Assembly: GCA_024231975.1 (NCBI GenBank)
Contig: JAAEQB010000118.1
Coordinates: 20,084 to 84,083 of the forward strand
DNA length: 64,000 bases
Direction: 5' to 3'
Source: Allobosea sp.
GTDB lineage: Bacteria > Pseudomonadota > Alphaproteobacteria > Rhizobiales > Beijerinckiaceae
Each line of letters starts with the position of its first letter. Positions within the stretch are counted from its first letter, which is position 1. A program made the translations under genes and the position numbers. Shown in pieces: positions 26,117 to 34,935 of this stretch. The notes below the pieces were generated by a model, which saw nothing but the letters and a program-made list of their open reading frames with translations, had not been told where the DNA came from and searched no databases.

Positions 26117-27463
26117 TCAGAATGCGAGCGTCGCCCAGCCGGCGGTGAAGGAGCCGGAAACGCCGCCGGCCCTGCTGACGCGCTCGCCGGGCTCATAGGC
26201 GACATAGGTTCCGCCCAGCGTCAGATGCTCGGTCGGGCTCCATTCCAGCGTGGTCGAGAGTTGGTGCCCGAGATAGCGGCCGGCCCCGCCGGCCGTGCGC
26301 GCGACCGGGGTGATCGCCGGGCCGTAATAGGCATCGGCCTTTTCCTGCTTCCAGAGCGGGTTCCAGCCGACCGTCAGCTTGACCTTGGGCAGCAAGCTCA
26401 GCGTGATGTTGGGCTGGATGTTCATCAGGTTGGCCGGACCGACGAGATTGGCCTCGGAGAAGTAGGGCAGCCGCGGAAAGAGCGGGTTGAAGGTGCCGAG
26501 CTTGCCGTCGCCGAGATTGCGGTCACCGCTGAAGGCATCGGCGTTGAGGCCAAGGCGCGGCGCGAAGGGCAGGTCCGCGAAGCTGTAGCCGACCACGGCC
26601 GAGGCCATCCAGGCCTGGATGTCGGCGCGTCCGAAATCGCCGAACTGATAGGCGCCTTCGAGGTTCCAGTCGAAGCCGCCGGCCTTGCCGAACAGCCTGG
26701 CGCCGACGGTGTGGCGATGCTCGTCGGCCGTGCCTTGCGCGAAGCGGGCGTTCTCGCGGTTCAGGCCGAGATAATAGAGATCGGCCTTGAGGCCATGGGT
26801 GCCGGGAACCGGGCTTGTCCCGTACACGCCCCAGAACAGCTGGGCAGGGTCGGACTTGTCGTCGAATAGTCCCGCCAGCGGCACGACCGGCCGCACCAGG
26901 AAAGCGTCGATGCGGGTGTCGGGCGCGGCGATCCAGGCAGCGCGGACGCCGTCGAAGGCGCGCCTGATGTTCGGGCTGTCGCGCACCGAGATCAGGCGCG
27001 AGGAACCGAAGCTCATCTCCTGCCGCCCGCCGCGGACCATCAGGCTGCCGGCCGTGACCGGCAGGTTCAACTCGCCATAGCCCTGGCGCAGGTCGAGCCG
27101 ATCGAGCTGCGTTCCCGGCGGCGTGCCGGCCCAGATCGGCGCCTGGCCGCTGACGACCTCGACGAAAGCGCGCAGATAGGGGCCGAGCCGCAGATCCGCC
27201 GACAGGAAGGAGCGGATCAGCAGGCCGTTATTGTGATCCGGCGCCGCCAGCCCGAAGACGGGATGGCGCGAGAACTCCGGGCGAATGCGGACCTGCCCGC
27301 CGAGGCTGAGCGTGACTGCGCCATCCGTCGTCAGAGGGATGTCCTTGAAGCGGTCGAACGGATCCTTCTCCGGCGTGCCGGCAGGCTTGTCGGCCTGCGC
27401 CACGGCGACGCCCGCCAGCGCCAGCCAGCACGCACCGGCCAGTGCGATCGAACGGCGCCGCAT
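26117..27463 (-). CDS. Outer-membrane porin, alginate-export-like
   Basis: A 448-residue outer-membrane beta-barrel protein. It begins at ATG 27463 with a signal peptide (MRRRSIALAGACWLALAG, ending VAVAQA). The body has alternating aromatic/polar strands with glycine turns (VTLSLGGQVRIRPEF, LLIRSFLSADLRLG, NIQPNITLSLLPKVKLTVGW) and ends with the terminal phenylalanine typical of outer-membrane proteins (WATLAF). The pattern fits the alginate-export family of porins. Its ATG overlaps the MFS stop by one base, so it belongs to the five-gene operon above and may pass that operon's substrate. Confidence 0.8.
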   Translation of the reverse strand: MRRRSIALAGACWLALAGVAVAQADKPAGTPEKDPFDRFKDIPLTTDGAVTLSLGGQVRIRPEFSRHPVFGLAAPDHNNGLLIRSFLSADLRLGPYLRAFVEVVSGQAPIWAGTPPGTQLDRLDLRQGYGELNLPVTAGSLMVRGGRQEMSFGSSRLISVRDSPNIRRAFDGVRAAWIAAPDTRIDAFLVRPVVPLAGLFDDKSDPAQLFWGVYGTSPVPGTHGLKADLYYLGLNRENARFAQGTADEHRHTVGARLFGKAGGFDWNLEGAYQFGDFGRADIQAWMASAVVGYSFADLPFAPRLGLNADAFSGDRNLGDGKLGTFNPLFPRLPYFSEANLVGPANLMNIQPNITLSLLPKVKLTVGWNPLWKQEKADAYYGPAITPVARTAGGAGRYLGHQLSTTLEWSPTEHLTLGGTYVAYEPGERVSRAGGVSGSFTAGWATLAF

Positions 27464-29097
27464 CACGATTCCATCTCCCGGCCAGAGGGAGCCGGATGAG
27501 GATGCAGCGGATCGACATGGAGGAAATGGCGCACCACCGGTCCGGCGTCCCCGACATGGAAGCGCCTGACCTCGCTCTGCAGGTCGGCATCGGCTTTCGA
27601 GACGCGGCGATGCTGGCGCAGGTGCTCGGCCCAGGACGAGACCATGAACCATTCGACCAGCTTGCCGGGATCGGCGGTATCCTCGGTGACGCCCCAGCCA
27701 TAGGCGCCGTCGCGGCGCCGCTCGACCGAGAGCGCATTGATCGCGCGCAGGAAAGCTTCGCGATCAGCGGCCGGGACGCTGTACTCGATCAGGATCAGCA
27801 CCGGCCCGCGGTCGTTCTCGATGGCGGCCGCCGTGAGCGGCTCAGGCCAATGGTTGGACGGAGCGAGATCGGCCTCGCCCGCCGGCAGCTTGATCCGGTG
27901 CATGACGAGGCCGGCGACGAGCAGCGCGCCGGCGCCGATCAGCAAGGTGCCGCGGATACCTGCGGCCTCAGCTACCGCGCCCCAGCCGAGGCTGCCGGCG
28001 GTCATCGCGCCGTTGAACACGGTGAGGTAGACGGCAAGCGCCCGCCCGCGCACCCAGTTCGGCAGGATCGCTTGGGCGACGCCGTTGAGCGTCGTCAGCG
28101 CGACGATCCAGGCCGCGCCGAGCAGCAGCAGGATGAGCAGCGCCAGTCCTTGCGGCGGGCCGAGCGTCAGCGCCGCCATCACCGCGGCGGTGACGACGGC
28201 CGAGAGCAGCAGGAGCCCGTCGGCGTCGAGCCGGGCGCGCAGGCGCGGCAGCAGCACGGCACCGCCGATCGCCCCGGCGCCGACCGCCCCGAGGAGGATG
28301 CCGTAGAACCCGGCGCCGCCGCCGAGCAGGTTGCGCGCGACCAGCGGCAGCAGCGCCCAGACGGCGCTGGCGCAGGCGAAGAAGATCGCGGCGCGCAGCA
28401 GCACGACATGCAACTCGCGGCTCGCCTTGGCGTAGCGCAAGCCGGCCCGGAAGGCGCCGGCGAAGCGCTCGCTCAGTGCATCGTCCGCCCCTTGCGGCCG
28501 CCGCCACCAGACCAGCGCGCCGATGACGATGACGTAGCTCAGCACATCCGCGCCATAGGTGAAGCCCGCGCCCAAAGCGGCGAGGATCAGGCCGCCCAGC
28601 GCCGGGCCGATGGCGCGCGAGATGTTGATGCCGAGCGAGTTGAGCGCGACAGCGCTCTTTAGATCGGCCTTGCCGACCAGCTCGGGCACGATCGCCTGCC
28701 AGGTCGGGGCCATCAGCGCCGCGCCGACACCGCCGAGGAAGGTGAGACCGACCAAGGCGGGCACGCTGAGCTGGCCGGTGCTCGCCAGCGCCATCAGGGA
28801 AAGGCTGACGCAGCCGAGCAGGATCTGGATCGCGATCAGGAACTTGCGGCGGTCGAGGATGTCGGAGAGCACGCCGGCGGGGATCGCCAGCAGGAAGATC
28901 GGCAGCGTCGCCGCCGCCTGGACCAGCGCCACCGCGGCGGGCGCGCCGGAGAGGTCGGTCACCAGCCAGGCGCTGGCGACGTCGCGCATGAAGGAGCCGA
29001 TATTGCCGATGATCGTCGCCGCCCAGAGCACGGCGAAGACCTTCTGGCGCAACGGCGCGAAGCTCGAAGCAGGCGGATGCGATGCAGCCTCGCTCAT
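27463..29097 (-). CDS. MFS transporter, EntS/MFS_3 type, with C-terminal monooxygenase-like domain
   Basis: A 544-residue inner-membrane protein. Residues 1-415 form the transporter with about twelve hydrophobic segments and the MFS loop PAGVLSDILDRRKFL near residue 80. The last 110 residues form a soluble domain (VLILIEYSVPAADREAFLRA... WGVTEDTADPGKLVEWFMV) resembling the antibiotic-biosynthesis-monooxygenase fold; this combination is known in the MFS_3 family. Proteins of this group export siderophores or drugs. The ATG at 29097 overlaps the DoxX stop (ATGA), and its own stop overlaps the porin start. Confidence 0.85.
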   Translation of the reverse strand: MSEAASHPPASSFAPLRQKVFAVLWAATIIGNIGSFMRDVASAWLVTDLSGAPAAVALVQAAATLPIFLLAIPAGVLSDILDRRKFLIAIQILLGCVSLSLMALASTGQLSVPALVGLTFLGGVGAALMAPTWQAIVPELVGKADLKSAVALNSLGINISRAIGPALGGLILAALGAGFTYGADVLSYVIVIGALVWWRRPQGADDALSERFAGAFRAGLRYAKASRELHVVLLRAAIFFACASAVWALLPLVARNLLGGGAGFYGILLGAVGAGAIGGAVLLPRLRARLDADGLLLLSAVVTAAVMAALTLGPPQGLALLILLLLGAAWIVALTTLNGVAQAILPNWVRGRALAVYLTVFNGAMTAGSLGWGAVAEAAGIRGTLLIGAGALLVAGLVMHRIKLPAGEADLAPSNHWPEPLTAAAIENDRGPVLILIEYSVPAADREAFLRAINALSVERRRDGAYGWGVTEDTADPGKLVEWFMVSSWAEHLRQHRRVSKADADLQSEVRRFHVGDAGPVVRHFLHVDPLHPHPAPSGREMES

Positions 29098-29513
29098 CGT
29101 TCCGTCTCCTTCGTCCGGGCGAGATCGTCGAGCGCGACCAGGACGAAGCCGCCGATCAGGCCGAGATGCTCGAAGAAGCTGTTCACCGCCATCATCCGCC
29201 CCTGTCCGGCCGGCATCTCCCAGAAGCGGATGGCGATGAAGGTCGCGGCCAGAGTGAAGCCGGCGAGCGCCAGCGCGGCCAGCCAGCGCCAGCGGCCGGT
29301 CAGGATCATCGCGGTCGCGCCGAGCTCGAAGACGATCACGCCGATCGCGAAGAGCGGCGCCGGCGTCAGGCTGAAATGGGTCATCTCCGCGAGCGCACCC
29401 TGAAAATCGAGGATCTTGGTCACCGGTCCCTGGATATAGGCGGCGCAGAGCAGGAGCAGCGCGAACCAGCGCAATGCTCCGGCGAGCGGCCCTGATGAAC
29501 TGATCCCGGCCAC
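29094..29513 (-). CDS. DoxX-family membrane protein
   Basis: A 139-residue protein with four hydrophobic helices, including LRWFALLLLCAAYIQGPVTK near the N terminus and AIGVIVFELGATAMILTG in the middle, as in DoxX/DoxD-like subunits. The start is placed at GTG 29513, one base after the amidohydrolase stop; a longer frame to 29600 would overlap that gene heavily. DoxX proteins have been tied to thiosulfate metabolism and redox stress, but no role can be assigned here. Confidence 0.75.
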   Translation of the reverse strand: MAGISSSGPLAGALRWFALLLLCAAYIQGPVTKILDFQGALAEMTHFSLTPAPLFAIGVIVFELGATAMILTGRWRWLAALALAGFTLAATFIAIRFWEMPAGQGRMMAVNSFFEHLGLIGGFVLVALDDLARTKETER

Positions 29514-29514
29514 G

Positions 29515-31491
29515 TCAGACCGCCCAGCAGGCGCAGCCGAGCGCGCCCCAGAAGCTCCTGAGGTCGGCGACCGGCAGCTTGCTCGACCAGGCCCCGGCAT
29601 GGTCGTGGCCGTGGACGCCGCAGGAGCTGGCGCAGCCGCAATTGTTCAAGGCGGCGCGGCGCAGCGAGTTCTTGCCGGCTCCGTCGGGCTCGCCCCAGGC
29701 GCCATAGCCCTTGAAGGTGCGCACCGGCGACCAGTCCGGCATGGCCGGCGGCAGGGCGCTCTCGTCGGCGCTGGCGAAATCGCGGGCGCCATAGACGATC
29801 CTGCCGCCGACGACGGTGAGGTCGGCACTGATGAACGAAATCTCGTCCTCCGGGCAGGCGAAGAAATCGCGGTCGGGCACGATCAGGTCGGCGAACTGGC
29901 CGACCGCGATCCTGCCCTTCTTGCCCTCTTCGTTGGAGAACCAGGTGACGTTCTCGGTCCACATCCGCAGGGCCGTCTCGCGGTCGAGGCAGTTGCGCTC
30001 CGGCGTCAGGCGCAGGCCGCCGACGGTCTTGCCGGTGACCAGCCAGGACAGCGAGACCCATGGGTTGTACGAGGCGACGCGGGTCGCATCAGTGCCGGCC
30101 GAGGTCTTGACGCCCTTCTCCAGCAGGCGCGCCACCGGCGGGGTCGCTTCGGCGGCCGCGGCGCCATAGCGCTCGACGAAATACTCGCCCTGATAGGCCA
30201 TGCGGTGCTGCACGGCGACGCCGCCGCCGAGCGCTGCGATCCGGTCGATCGAGCGCTCCGAGATCGTCTCGGCATGGTCGAAGAACCAGTTCAGGCCCTT
30301 GAGCGGAATGTCCTTGTCGACCTTCTCGAAGACGTCGAGGGCGCGCGTGATCGTCTCGTCATAGGTGGCGTGCAGGCGCCAGGGCCAGCGATTCTCGGCG
30401 AGGACGCGCACCACCCCTTCAAGATCGCCCTCCATCTCCGGCTGCATGTCGGGACGCGGCTCGCGGAAATCCTCGAAATCGGCGGCCGAGAAGACCAGCA
30501 TCTCGCCGGCGCCGTTATGCCGGAAATAGTCGCTGCCCTGCTTGTACTTGGAGGTCTTCGTCCAGTTGAGGAAATCCTCCTTCTCCTGTTTCGGCTTCTG
30601 CGTGAACAGGTTGTAGGCGAGGCGGATGGTGAGCTGGCCGTCATCGGCGAGCTTCTGGATGACGGCGTAGTCGTCCGGGTAGTTCTGATAGCCGCCGCCG
30701 GCGTCGATCGCGCCGGTGACGCCGAGCCGGTTGAGCTCGCGCATGAAATGCCGGGTCGAGTTGATCTGATAGTCGAGGGGGAGCTTGGGCCCCTTGGCCA
30801 GCGTCGCATAGAGGATGTTGGCATTCGGCCGGGCGAGCAGAAGGCCGGTCGGGTTGCCGTTGGCGTCGCGGGTGATCTCGCCGCCGGGCGGCTGCGGCGT
30901 GTCCTTGCTGTAACCGACGGCGCGCAATGCGGCGGCGTTGAGCAAGGCCCGATCGTAGAGATGCAGGATGAAGACCGGCGTGTCGGGAGCGACGGCGTTG
31001 AGCTCATCGATCGTCGGCAGGCGCTTCTCGGCGAACTGGTGCTCGGTGAAGCCGCCGACGACGCGCACCCATTGCGGCGGCGGCGTCACCGCGACCTGGC
31101 GCTTGAGCATGTTCATCGCGTCGGCCAGCGAGCGCACGCCGTCCCAGCGCAGCTCCATGTTGAAGTTGAGGCCGCCGCGGATGATGTGGAGATGGTTGTC
31201 GATCAGGCCGGGCAGCGCGCTGCGGCCCTTGAGGTCCACCACCTTCGTCGCCGGCCCGGCATGGGCCATGACCTCGGCCTCAGTGCCGACGGCGAGGAAC
31301 TTGCCGTCCTTGACCGCGACCGCGCTGGCAGTCGGCTTGCCGCGGTCGAGCGTGGCGAACCGGCCATTGCGAAAAATGAGATCCGCGGTCATCGCATTGC
31401 CTCCTGATGGCTGTGGCTGGCCCTGAGCCAGGGCTGAAGAAGCGAGACCCGGAAGGGCCAGGCCGCCTAGGATCGTACGCCGTGTCGGCAT
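29515..31491 (-). CDS. Exported amidohydrolase (YtcJ-like) with Cys/His-rich tail
   Basis: A 658-residue metal-dependent hydrolase. A twin-arginine-type signal opens it (MPTRRTILGGLALPG, then SSALA). The amidohydrolase core begins at DLIFRNGRFATL, has the metal-site motif GLIDNHLHI, and closes with KGRIAVGQFADLIVPD. The extreme C terminus is unusual: Cys618, 620 and 624, then His627, 629 and 631, and a final Cys653 and 655, a likely metal site. It follows the XapX gene with a one-base overlap. YtcJ relatives act on N-acylated or cyclic amides; the substrate is unknown. Confidence 0.85.
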   Translation of the reverse strand: MPTRRTILGGLALPGLASSALAQGQPQPSGGNAMTADLIFRNGRFATLDRGKPTASAVAVKDGKFLAVGTEAEVMAHAGPATKVVDLKGRSALPGLIDNHLHIIRGGLNFNMELRWDGVRSLADAMNMLKRQVAVTPPPQWVRVVGGFTEHQFAEKRLPTIDELNAVAPDTPVFILHLYDRALLNAAALRAVGYSKDTPQPPGGEITRDANGNPTGLLLARPNANILYATLAKGPKLPLDYQINSTRHFMRELNRLGVTGAIDAGGGYQNYPDDYAVIQKLADDGQLTIRLAYNLFTQKPKQEKEDFLNWTKTSKYKQGSDYFRHNGAGEMLVFSAADFEDFREPRPDMQPEMEGDLEGVVRVLAENRWPWRLHATYDETITRALDVFEKVDKDIPLKGLNWFFDHAETISERSIDRIAALGGGVAVQHRMAYQGEYFVERYGAAAAEATPPVARLLEKGVKTSAGTDATRVASYNPWVSLSWLVTGKTVGGLRLTPERNCLDRETALRMWTENVTWFSNEEGKKGRIAVGQFADLIVPDRDFFACPEDEISFISADLTVVGGRIVYGARDFASADESALPPAMPDWSPVRTFKGYGAWGEPDGAGKNSLRRAALNNCGCASSCGVHGHDHAGAWSSKLPVADLRSFWGALGCACWAV

Positions 31492-31772
31492 CAGCTGCGC
31501 TCCCTTTCCGCTTCCGTGATCGCCTCCGCCGGCGGCTTTCCGCCGCGGGGCAGATGGCCGAAGACATGCGGCTTCACGTGGTGCTCCCATGACTGCGCCG
31601 CCGGCTCCTTCGTCCAAAGGCCACGAAGGAGCGGGGGCAACTGCTCGCCGATCAGGATGCCGAGCAGGCCGATCAGCGCGACGATCGGCGGTGCCGGCGA
31701 GCGCACGCTGATCAAGCTGTAGATGACGCCGACCAGCAGGCCGGCGCCGAGCGACATGAGGTAGAGCTTCAT
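31491..31772 (-). CDS. XapX-domain (DUF1427) small membrane protein
   Basis: A 93-residue protein with two hydrophobic helices (LYLMSLGAGLLVGVIYSLI and VALIGLLGILIGEQL) joined by a short loop, VRSPAPP, the core pattern of the XapX domain, then a charged tail. The ATG at 31772 is the conserved start; 8 more in-frame codons upstream look spurious. It is the first gene of the amidohydrolase-DoxX-MFS-porin operon. The function is not known; XapX genes are often found next to amidohydrolases or isochorismatase-like hydrolases. Confidence 0.75.
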   Translation of the reverse strand: MKLYLMSLGAGLLVGVIYSLISVRSPAPPIVALIGLLGILIGEQLPPLLRGLWTKEPAAQSWEHHVKPHVFGHLPRGGKPPAEAITEAERERS

Positions 31773-31937
31773 TGCCGACCTTTCCGCCCGAAGCATGCAG
31801 TCCCGGAAGACAAATGCGCAGGCAGGCTGGCGTGTGGTCCGTTCGGTGTCTTGTCCGATTTATCGATTTCTTGCCGGAAATCGCGAGCCTGAGCGCGCGA
31901 GCTTTCCGGTGTCAGCAGCTGCTCGCGGGCACCGCCC

Positions 31938-32972
31938 TCAACGCCTCGCTCGCGTCGAGGCCCGGACGATGAGCTCGGCCGGCATCAGCGTCACCGTGGC
32001 TTCCGCATCGGGGTCGGACAGGCGCTGGAGCAGCCGCTGCGCCGCCGCCTCGCCCATCTGCGCATGGGCGATCCGCACCGTCGTCAGCGGCGGCGCGATC
32101 ATGTCGACCAGCGGCATGTCGTTGTGGCCGACGATCGAGATGTCGCCCGGGCAGGACAGCCCCCGCCGCGCCAACTCCAGATAGGCGCCGAGCGCAAGCA
32201 GGTCGTTGCTCGCCGCGATCGCGGTCAGCTCCGGTGAGGCGTCGAGCAGCCTGGCGGTCGCCACCTGCCCTTCCGCGCGGCTATAGGCTCCGGCGACAGC
32301 GATCGCCGTCGGGTCGAGCCCTGCCGCCCGCATCGCAGCCTCGAAGCCCTGGCGCCGCAGCACGCCGGTCGAGAGCCCATCGGGGCCGGCCAGATGGCCG
32401 ATCCGGCGATGGCCGAGGCCGACGAGATGCTCGACCGCGAGCCGCATGCCGCAGATGTCGTCCGAGACGACGCTCGAGGCCCGCGGCAGATCCTCGGCGC
32501 GGTTGACCAGCACGGTCGGCACGCCCGCGTCGAGGCAGACGCTCAGGACGGGATCGCTCCGCCGGGCAGTGGCGAGCACCAGCCCGTCGACGCGCCGCGC
32601 GATCAGCTCCTCGACGATCGCGGTCTGGCGCGGGGCGTCCGTGCCGCCATCGGCGACCAGCATCGAATAGCCGGCCTCGGCCAGCGCCGCGCCGACGCCA
32701 TTCAGGATCGGCGCGAAGACCGGGTTGGCCAGATCGGGCAGCACCACGCCGACCAGACGCGAGCGCCCGGTGCGCAAGGAGGCCGCGATCGCGTCGCGGC
32801 GATAGCCCTGCCGCAGCGCCTCGGCCCGCACCTTCTCGACGACCTCAGGCGAGATCCGATGCGCCTGTGCCGGATCGAGGGCGCGCGCCGCCGTCGAGCG
32901 GTGCACGCCGGCCGCCTCGGCGATCGACTGCAGGGTCGCCGTGCGCGCCAGCGCTGATGCTGCTGATTTCAT
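31938..32972 (-). CDS. LacI-family transcriptional regulator
   Basis: A 344-residue LacI repressor. The DNA-binding HTH is TLQSIAEAAGVHRSTAARAL followed by the hinge; the effector domain has VGVVLPDLANPVFAPIL and IVGHNDMPLVDMIAPPLT. It is divergent from the intradiol dioxygenase operon, and two identical palindromic half-operators lie in the gap, so it almost certainly controls that operon and itself. A sugar ligand would be usual for LacI, but the neighbours suggest an aromatic or dicarboxylic inducer. Confidence 0.92.
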   Translation of the reverse strand: MKSAASALARTATLQSIAEAAGVHRSTAARALDPAQAHRISPEVVEKVRAEALRQGYRRDAIAASLRTGRSRLVGVVLPDLANPVFAPILNGVGAALAEAGYSMLVADGGTDAPRQTAIVEELIARRVDGLVLATARRSDPVLSVCLDAGVPTVLVNRAEDLPRASSVVSDDICGMRLAVEHLVGLGHRRIGHLAGPDGLSTGVLRRQGFEAAMRAAGLDPTAIAVAGAYSRAEGQVATARLLDASPELTAIAASNDLLALGAYLELARRGLSCPGDISIVGHNDMPLVDMIAPPLTTVRIAHAQMGEAAAQRLLQRLSDPDAEATVTLMPAELIVRASTRARR

Positions 32973-33024
32973 TACGATTCTCAAACCAGGATCGGCGGCC
33001 GCAACAAACCACGATTTGATCTGC

Positions 33025-33071
33025 TTGACAACGTGCAATCGATCGCATAACTCATCGTGCAATCGATCGCA
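33025..33071 (+). promoter_or_regulatory. Promoter with two LacI-type operators
   Basis: TTGACA at 33025-33030 is a perfect -35. TGCAATCGATCGCA occurs at 33034-33047 and again at 33058-33071, 24 bases apart. Each copy is a 14-base near-palindrome centred on ATCGAT/CG, the form of LacI/GalR-family sites. The first copy sits between -35 and the likely -10 (CATAAC). Confidence 0.75.
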
Positions 33072-33082
33072 CAAAGAGGCGC

Positions 33083-33106
33083 AACGATGTGCACAACGAC
33101 GTGCAC
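33083..33106 (+). repeat. Tandem 12-base repeat in the operon leader
   Basis: AACGATGTGCAC and AACGACGTGCAC lie head to tail with one base difference. Each holds the palindrome GTGCAC. They sit between the LacI operators and the ribosome site of the dioxygenase gene. Confidence 0.6.
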
Positions 33107-33129
33107 CAGCAGCGTCGGAGGAAACGACA

Positions 33130-34068
33130 ATGGCAGCCAAGGAAGCGGCCGTGGGAGCGGAGCAGGCGCTCCGCTCCCACATCATCGAAACTGAGGCAGC
33201 GGTGACGCCGGTCGTGCTCGACGCGATGTCGCGGGCCCCGAATGCGCGCCTGAGGGAGGTGATGGCCTCCTTTGTCCGCCACATGCACGCCTTCGCCCGT
33301 GAGGTCCGGCTGACCGAGGACGAGTTCGAGCTCGGCCTCGACGCGCTCAACCGCATCGGCCAGGCGACCAATGACAGCCACAACGAAGCGGTGCTGTTCT
33401 CCGACGTGATCGGCTTCTCGACGCTGGTCTGCCTGCTGAACAACGGTCAGAACGGCGCGACCGAGACCGCCGCCGCCCTGCTCGGCCCGTTCTGGCGGAT
33501 TAACTCCCCGGCGACCGCCAATGGCGGCTCGATCATCCGCTCGCCGACGCCCGGCCCCGCGCTCTTCGCCAATTGCCGGTTCACCGATCCTGAGGGGCGC
33601 CCGCTCGCCGGCGTCGAGGTCGACATCTGGCAGGCTTCGCCGGTCGGGCTCTACGAGAACCAAGACCCCGACCAGGCCGAGATGAACCTGCGCGGCAAGT
33701 TCACCACCAGCGCCGAGGGCTGCATTTCGTTCCGCTCGGTCAAGCCGGCCGGCTATCCCGTGCCGACGGAGGGCCCGGCGGGCGAGCTGCTGCACGCCCA
33801 GCAACGCCACCCCTATCGGCCCGCCCACCTGCATTTCCTCGGCTACAAGCCGGGCTACAAGACGCTGATCACCCAGGTCTTCGTCGATGACGACCAGCAT
33901 CTGGAAAGCGACGTCGTCTTCGGCGTGACCCGTCATCTCATCGGTGATTTCCGGCTGGGCGAAGGTCCCGCGCCGGAGCCCGATGTCGAGGGCCCCTGGT
34001 ACCTGTTCGACTACGTCTTCGTGATGGAGCCCGGCGAAGCCAAGCTGCCGGTGCCGCCGATCCGCTGA
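33130..34068 (+). CDS. Intradiol ring-cleavage dioxygenase (hydroxyquinol/catechol 1,2-dioxygenase)
   Basis: A 312-residue non-haem Fe(III) dioxygenase. An N-terminal helical linker domain (about 15-120) is followed by the catalytic beta domain. The four iron ligands are placed as Tyr175 (VGLYENQ), Tyr209 (AGYPVP), His233 and His235 (RPAHLHF), with spacing close to that of known catechol 1,2-dioxygenases. It opens a dihydroxy- or trihydroxy-aromatic between the hydroxyls to a muconate or maleylacetate. GGAGGAAA precedes the ATG. First gene of a six-gene operon under LacI operators. The hydroxyquinol type is favoured by length and the N-terminal domain, but not certain. Confidence 0.88.
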   Translation: MAAKEAAVGAEQALRSHIIETEAAVTPVVLDAMSRAPNARLREVMASFVRHMHAFAREVRLTEDEFELGLDALNRIGQATNDSHNEAVLFSDVIGFSTLVCLLNNGQNGATETAAALLGPFWRINSPATANGGSIIRSPTPGPALFANCRFTDPEGRPLAGVEVDIWQASPVGLYENQDPDQAEMNLRGKFTTSAEGCISFRSVKPAGYPVPTEGPAGELLHAQQRHPYRPAHLHFLGYKPGYKTLITQVFVDDDQHLESDVVFGVTRHLIGDFRLGEGPAPEPDVEGPWYLFDYVFVMEPGEAKLPVPPIR

Positions 34069-34114
34069 TCGCCCAGTTCCCGCTCTCACACCAGCTCAGA
34101 CACAAGGGACAGCC

Positions 34115-34921
34115 ATGTCTTCTCTCGCCCAGGCGGACGCCGCCACCGCCACCTCGCCCCGCAGCCGCTATCCGCGCTCCCTCGACGGCAAGGTCGCCCT
34201 CGTCGTCGGCGGCGCCGGCGCGATCGGCGCCGCCACCAGCCGCATGCTCGCCGCCGCCGGCGCGACCATCGCCGTCACTCATCTCGACACGGAGCGTGAT
34301 ACCCAAGCCGCCAGGGCGCTGATCGCCGAGCTCGGCCAGAGCCATGCCGCCTTCGACGCCGATGTCGCCGACACGCCCTCGCTGATCGCCCTGCGCGACC
34401 GGCTGCAGGCCCGTTACGGCCGGCTCGACATCCTGATCAATGCCGCCGGCTACACCAAGCCGGTGCCGCATGCCGATCTCGACGCGCTCACCGACGAGCT
34501 GATCGACCGGATGCTGCAGGTCAACTGGCGCGGCCAGTTCGCCACGATCCGCACCTTCGCGCCGATGCTGAAGGCCTCAGGCGACGGGTTGGTGGTCTCG
34601 ATCTCCTCGATCGCCGCCTTCACCGCGGTCGGCTCCTCGATCGCCTATTGCGCCGCCAAGGCCGGCATCGACGTGATGACCAAGGCGCTGGCCCGCGTGC
34701 TGGCGCCGCAGGTCCGGGTGCTGGCGGTGTCGCCGGGCGTGGTCGACACGGAGTTCGTCCCCGGCCGCGGCGCCGACTTCAACGACAAGGTCAGCGCCTC
34801 GACACCGCTGAAGCGGATCGGCGCGGCCGACGACATCGCCGCCGCCATCACCGCCTGCGCCACCATGCTCGGCTACTCGACCGGACATATCGTTCAGGTC
34901 GATGGCGGCCGCGCGCTCTGA
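34115..34921 (+). CDS. SDR-family oxidoreductase
   Basis: A 268-residue classical short-chain dehydrogenase. The cofactor motif is VGGAGAIGAATS (31-42), NAAG occurs at 109-112, and the catalytic set is Ser164/165 with Tyr178 and Lys182 (YCAAK). The SPGVVDTEF and C-terminal GHIVQVDGG are family-typical. It lies 46 bases after the dioxygenase and 15 bases before BKACE, so it belongs to the operon. It probably reduces or oxidises a ring-cleavage intermediate; the substrate is inferred from context only. Confidence 0.88.
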   Translation: MSSLAQADAATATSPRSRYPRSLDGKVALVVGGAGAIGAATSRMLAAAGATIAVTHLDTERDTQAARALIAELGQSHAAFDADVADTPSLIALRDRLQARYGRLDILINAAGYTKPVPHADLDALTDELIDRMLQVNWRGQFATIRTFAPMLKASGDGLVVSISSIAAFTAVGSSIAYCAAKAGIDVMTKALARVLAPQVRVLAVSPGVVDTEFVPGRGADFNDKVSASTPLKRIGAADDIAAAITACATMLGYSTGHIVQVDGGRAL

Positions 34922-34935
34922 CGGAGACAGGCACC

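Noticed and set aside
29599..31407. Plus-strand open frame of 602 codons opposite the amidohydrolase
   Set aside because: Antisense shadow; biased composition and no motif.
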